Source: Acidimicrobiales bacterium (lineage in GTDB: Bacteria > Actinomycetota > Acidimicrobiia > Acidimicrobiales > Iamiaceae). Taken from it: DNA of 64,000 nucleotides. The notes below the pieces were generated by a model. The model worked only from the letters and a program-made list of their open reading frames with translations, was not told the DNA's origin and ran no database searches. Below are positions 63,107-64,000 of this stretch, in pieces (position 1 is the stretch's first letter; each line of letters starts with the position of its first letter). The position numbers were made by a program, and so were the translations under genes. The stretch lies in the NCBI GenBank assembly GCA_035547835.1, contig DASZTW010000001.1:124001-188000 (forward strand), given 5' to 3'.

Positions 63107-64000
63107 CCATGGAGGCGTCAACCGGTCCGTTCCCCGAGCCACTCGACGACGGTGGCTACCCCGAGAAGTTCGCCAAGGTGGGTCTCACCTTCGATGACGT
63201 GCTGCTCGTCCCGGCGGCCTCCAGCGTGTTGCCGGCCCACGTCGACACGCGCACGCGCCTCACGCCCAACATCGAGCTCGCGATCCCCATCGTGTCGGCG
63301 GCGATGGACACCGTCACCGAGTCGCGCCTCGCGATCGCCATGGCCCGCGCCGGCGGCATCGGCATCGTGCACCGCAACTTGTCGATCCCCGACCAGGTGG
63401 CGGAAGTCGACCGGGTGAAGCGCAGCCAGTCCGGCATGATCACCGACCCCGTCACGTTGCCGCCCACCGCGCTGGTGCGCGACTGCCTGGCGATCATGGC
63501 CCGCTATCACATCTCGGGCGTGCCGATCACCGACGAAGGTGGCCGGCTGGTCGGTCTGCTCACCAACCGCGACCTGCGCTGGATCGAAGACGACAGCCAG
63601 GTCGTGGCCGACGTGATGCGACCGCTGCCGCTGCACACCGCCAAGCTCGGCACCACGCTCGAAGAGGCCAAAGCGGTGCTGCGCGAGCACCGCATCGAGA
63701 AGCTCCCGATCGTCGACGACGGCGGCGTGCTCCGCGGCCTGATCACCATCAAGGACATCACCAAGTCCACCGACTACCCGCTCGCCACGCTCGACGAGCG
63801 CGGCCGCCTCCGAGTGGGCGCCGCCGTCGGCGTCGGCCCCGACGCGATCGAGCGGGCCGAGGCACTGGTGGCCGCCGGCGCCGACGTGCTGGTGGTCGAC
63901 ACGGCGCACGGCCACAGCCAAGGCGTGCTCGACGTGGTCAAGGAAGTGAAGAACCACGTGGCGGTCGACGTGGTGGCCGGAAACGTCGCCACCGGCGACG
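63107..64000 (+). CDS. guaB: IMP dehydrogenase (partial)
   Basis: First 298 codons of IMP dehydrogenase, the rate-limiting step to GMP; the gene runs off the right edge just before the catalytic-Cys loop. It begins with [16 protein letters not shown] and [13 protein letters not shown], followed by two CBS domains (about 115-230, [15 protein letters not shown] and [13 protein letters not shown]). It then returns to the barrel ([33 protein letters not shown]). AGGA lies 7 nt before the ATG at 63107. This is the full two-domain enzyme, unlike the guaB3 product. Confidence 0.95.

Noticed and set aside
1-64000. tRNA, rRNA, insertion sequence or prophage genes
   Set aside because: I found no T-loop-like tRNA sequence, rRNA segment, transposase or integrase product on either strand; the att-like repeat at guaA stands without an element.

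Overview
The window is very GC-rich, almost fully coding DNA from a bacterial chromosome. The gene set points to an actinobacterium, most likely of the class Acidimicrobiia (inference). The pointers are a GuaB3-type IMPDH-like protein beside guaA, a UvrD1/PcrA-type helicase with a C-terminal Tudor-like tail, a HelD-type helicase, IdeR/MntR-type regulation, frequent GTG starts and 4-bp ATGA/GTGA gene overlaps. I see no rRNA, tRNA, CRISPR array, transposase or phage gene.

0-11.8 kb: mostly leftward genes: a class III nucleotide cyclase (cut by the window edge), the giant helicase Lhr with an odd ATC-like start, a cupredoxin lipoprotein, a HAD hydrolase, a DtxR-family metalloregulator and an EEP-fold hydrolase. 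A rightward GT-C membrane protein and a leftward HelD-like helicase follow. 11.9-15.6 kb: the heme operon hemE-hemH-hemG (hemY/cgoX type). 15.7-22.3 kb: dienelactone hydrolase, a 436-bp tandem-repeat block, apolipoprotein N-acyltransferase (catalytic Cys replaced by Ser), D-aminoacyl-tRNA deacylase, an SDR and a D-2-hydroxyacid dehydrogenase. The last four are separated by copies of a palindromic intergenic repeat. A DUF2804 protein ends this stretch.

22.5-27.7 kb: succinyl-CoA synthetase (sucC-sucD), a small Rieske-like membrane protein and a membrane-embedded spermidine-synthase-like protein. 27.9-49.4 kb: a catabolic region built around two branched-chain-amino-acid-type (Liv) ABC uptake systems. 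In each, both permeases and one ATPase are fused into a single chain of about 930-1000 residues. Between and beside them lie a duplicated-domain GntR/FadR regulator, an aldehyde dehydrogenase, a thiolase-like protein divergent from a DUF35 protein, a cytochrome P450, an APH-type kinase and a CaiB/BaiF CoA-transferase. Together these suggest uptake and CoA-dependent breakdown of lipid- or steroid-like carboxylic acids (inference).

49.4-64 kb: housekeeping genes: a UvrD1/PcrA helicase split by a 238-residue intein in helicase motif III, an ABC exporter pair, guaA whose 3' end is followed by an exact 66-bp second copy, guaB3, a fluoride-channel operon (crcB-DUF190-crcB) behind a PLP decarboxylase, an HSL-type esterase, YqgE, a small conserved-looking protein and the start of guaB (cut by the right edge). 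The most notable items are the intein, the palindromic repeat family, the att-like repeat at guaA, the Lhr start and the Ser-for-Cys change in Lnt.
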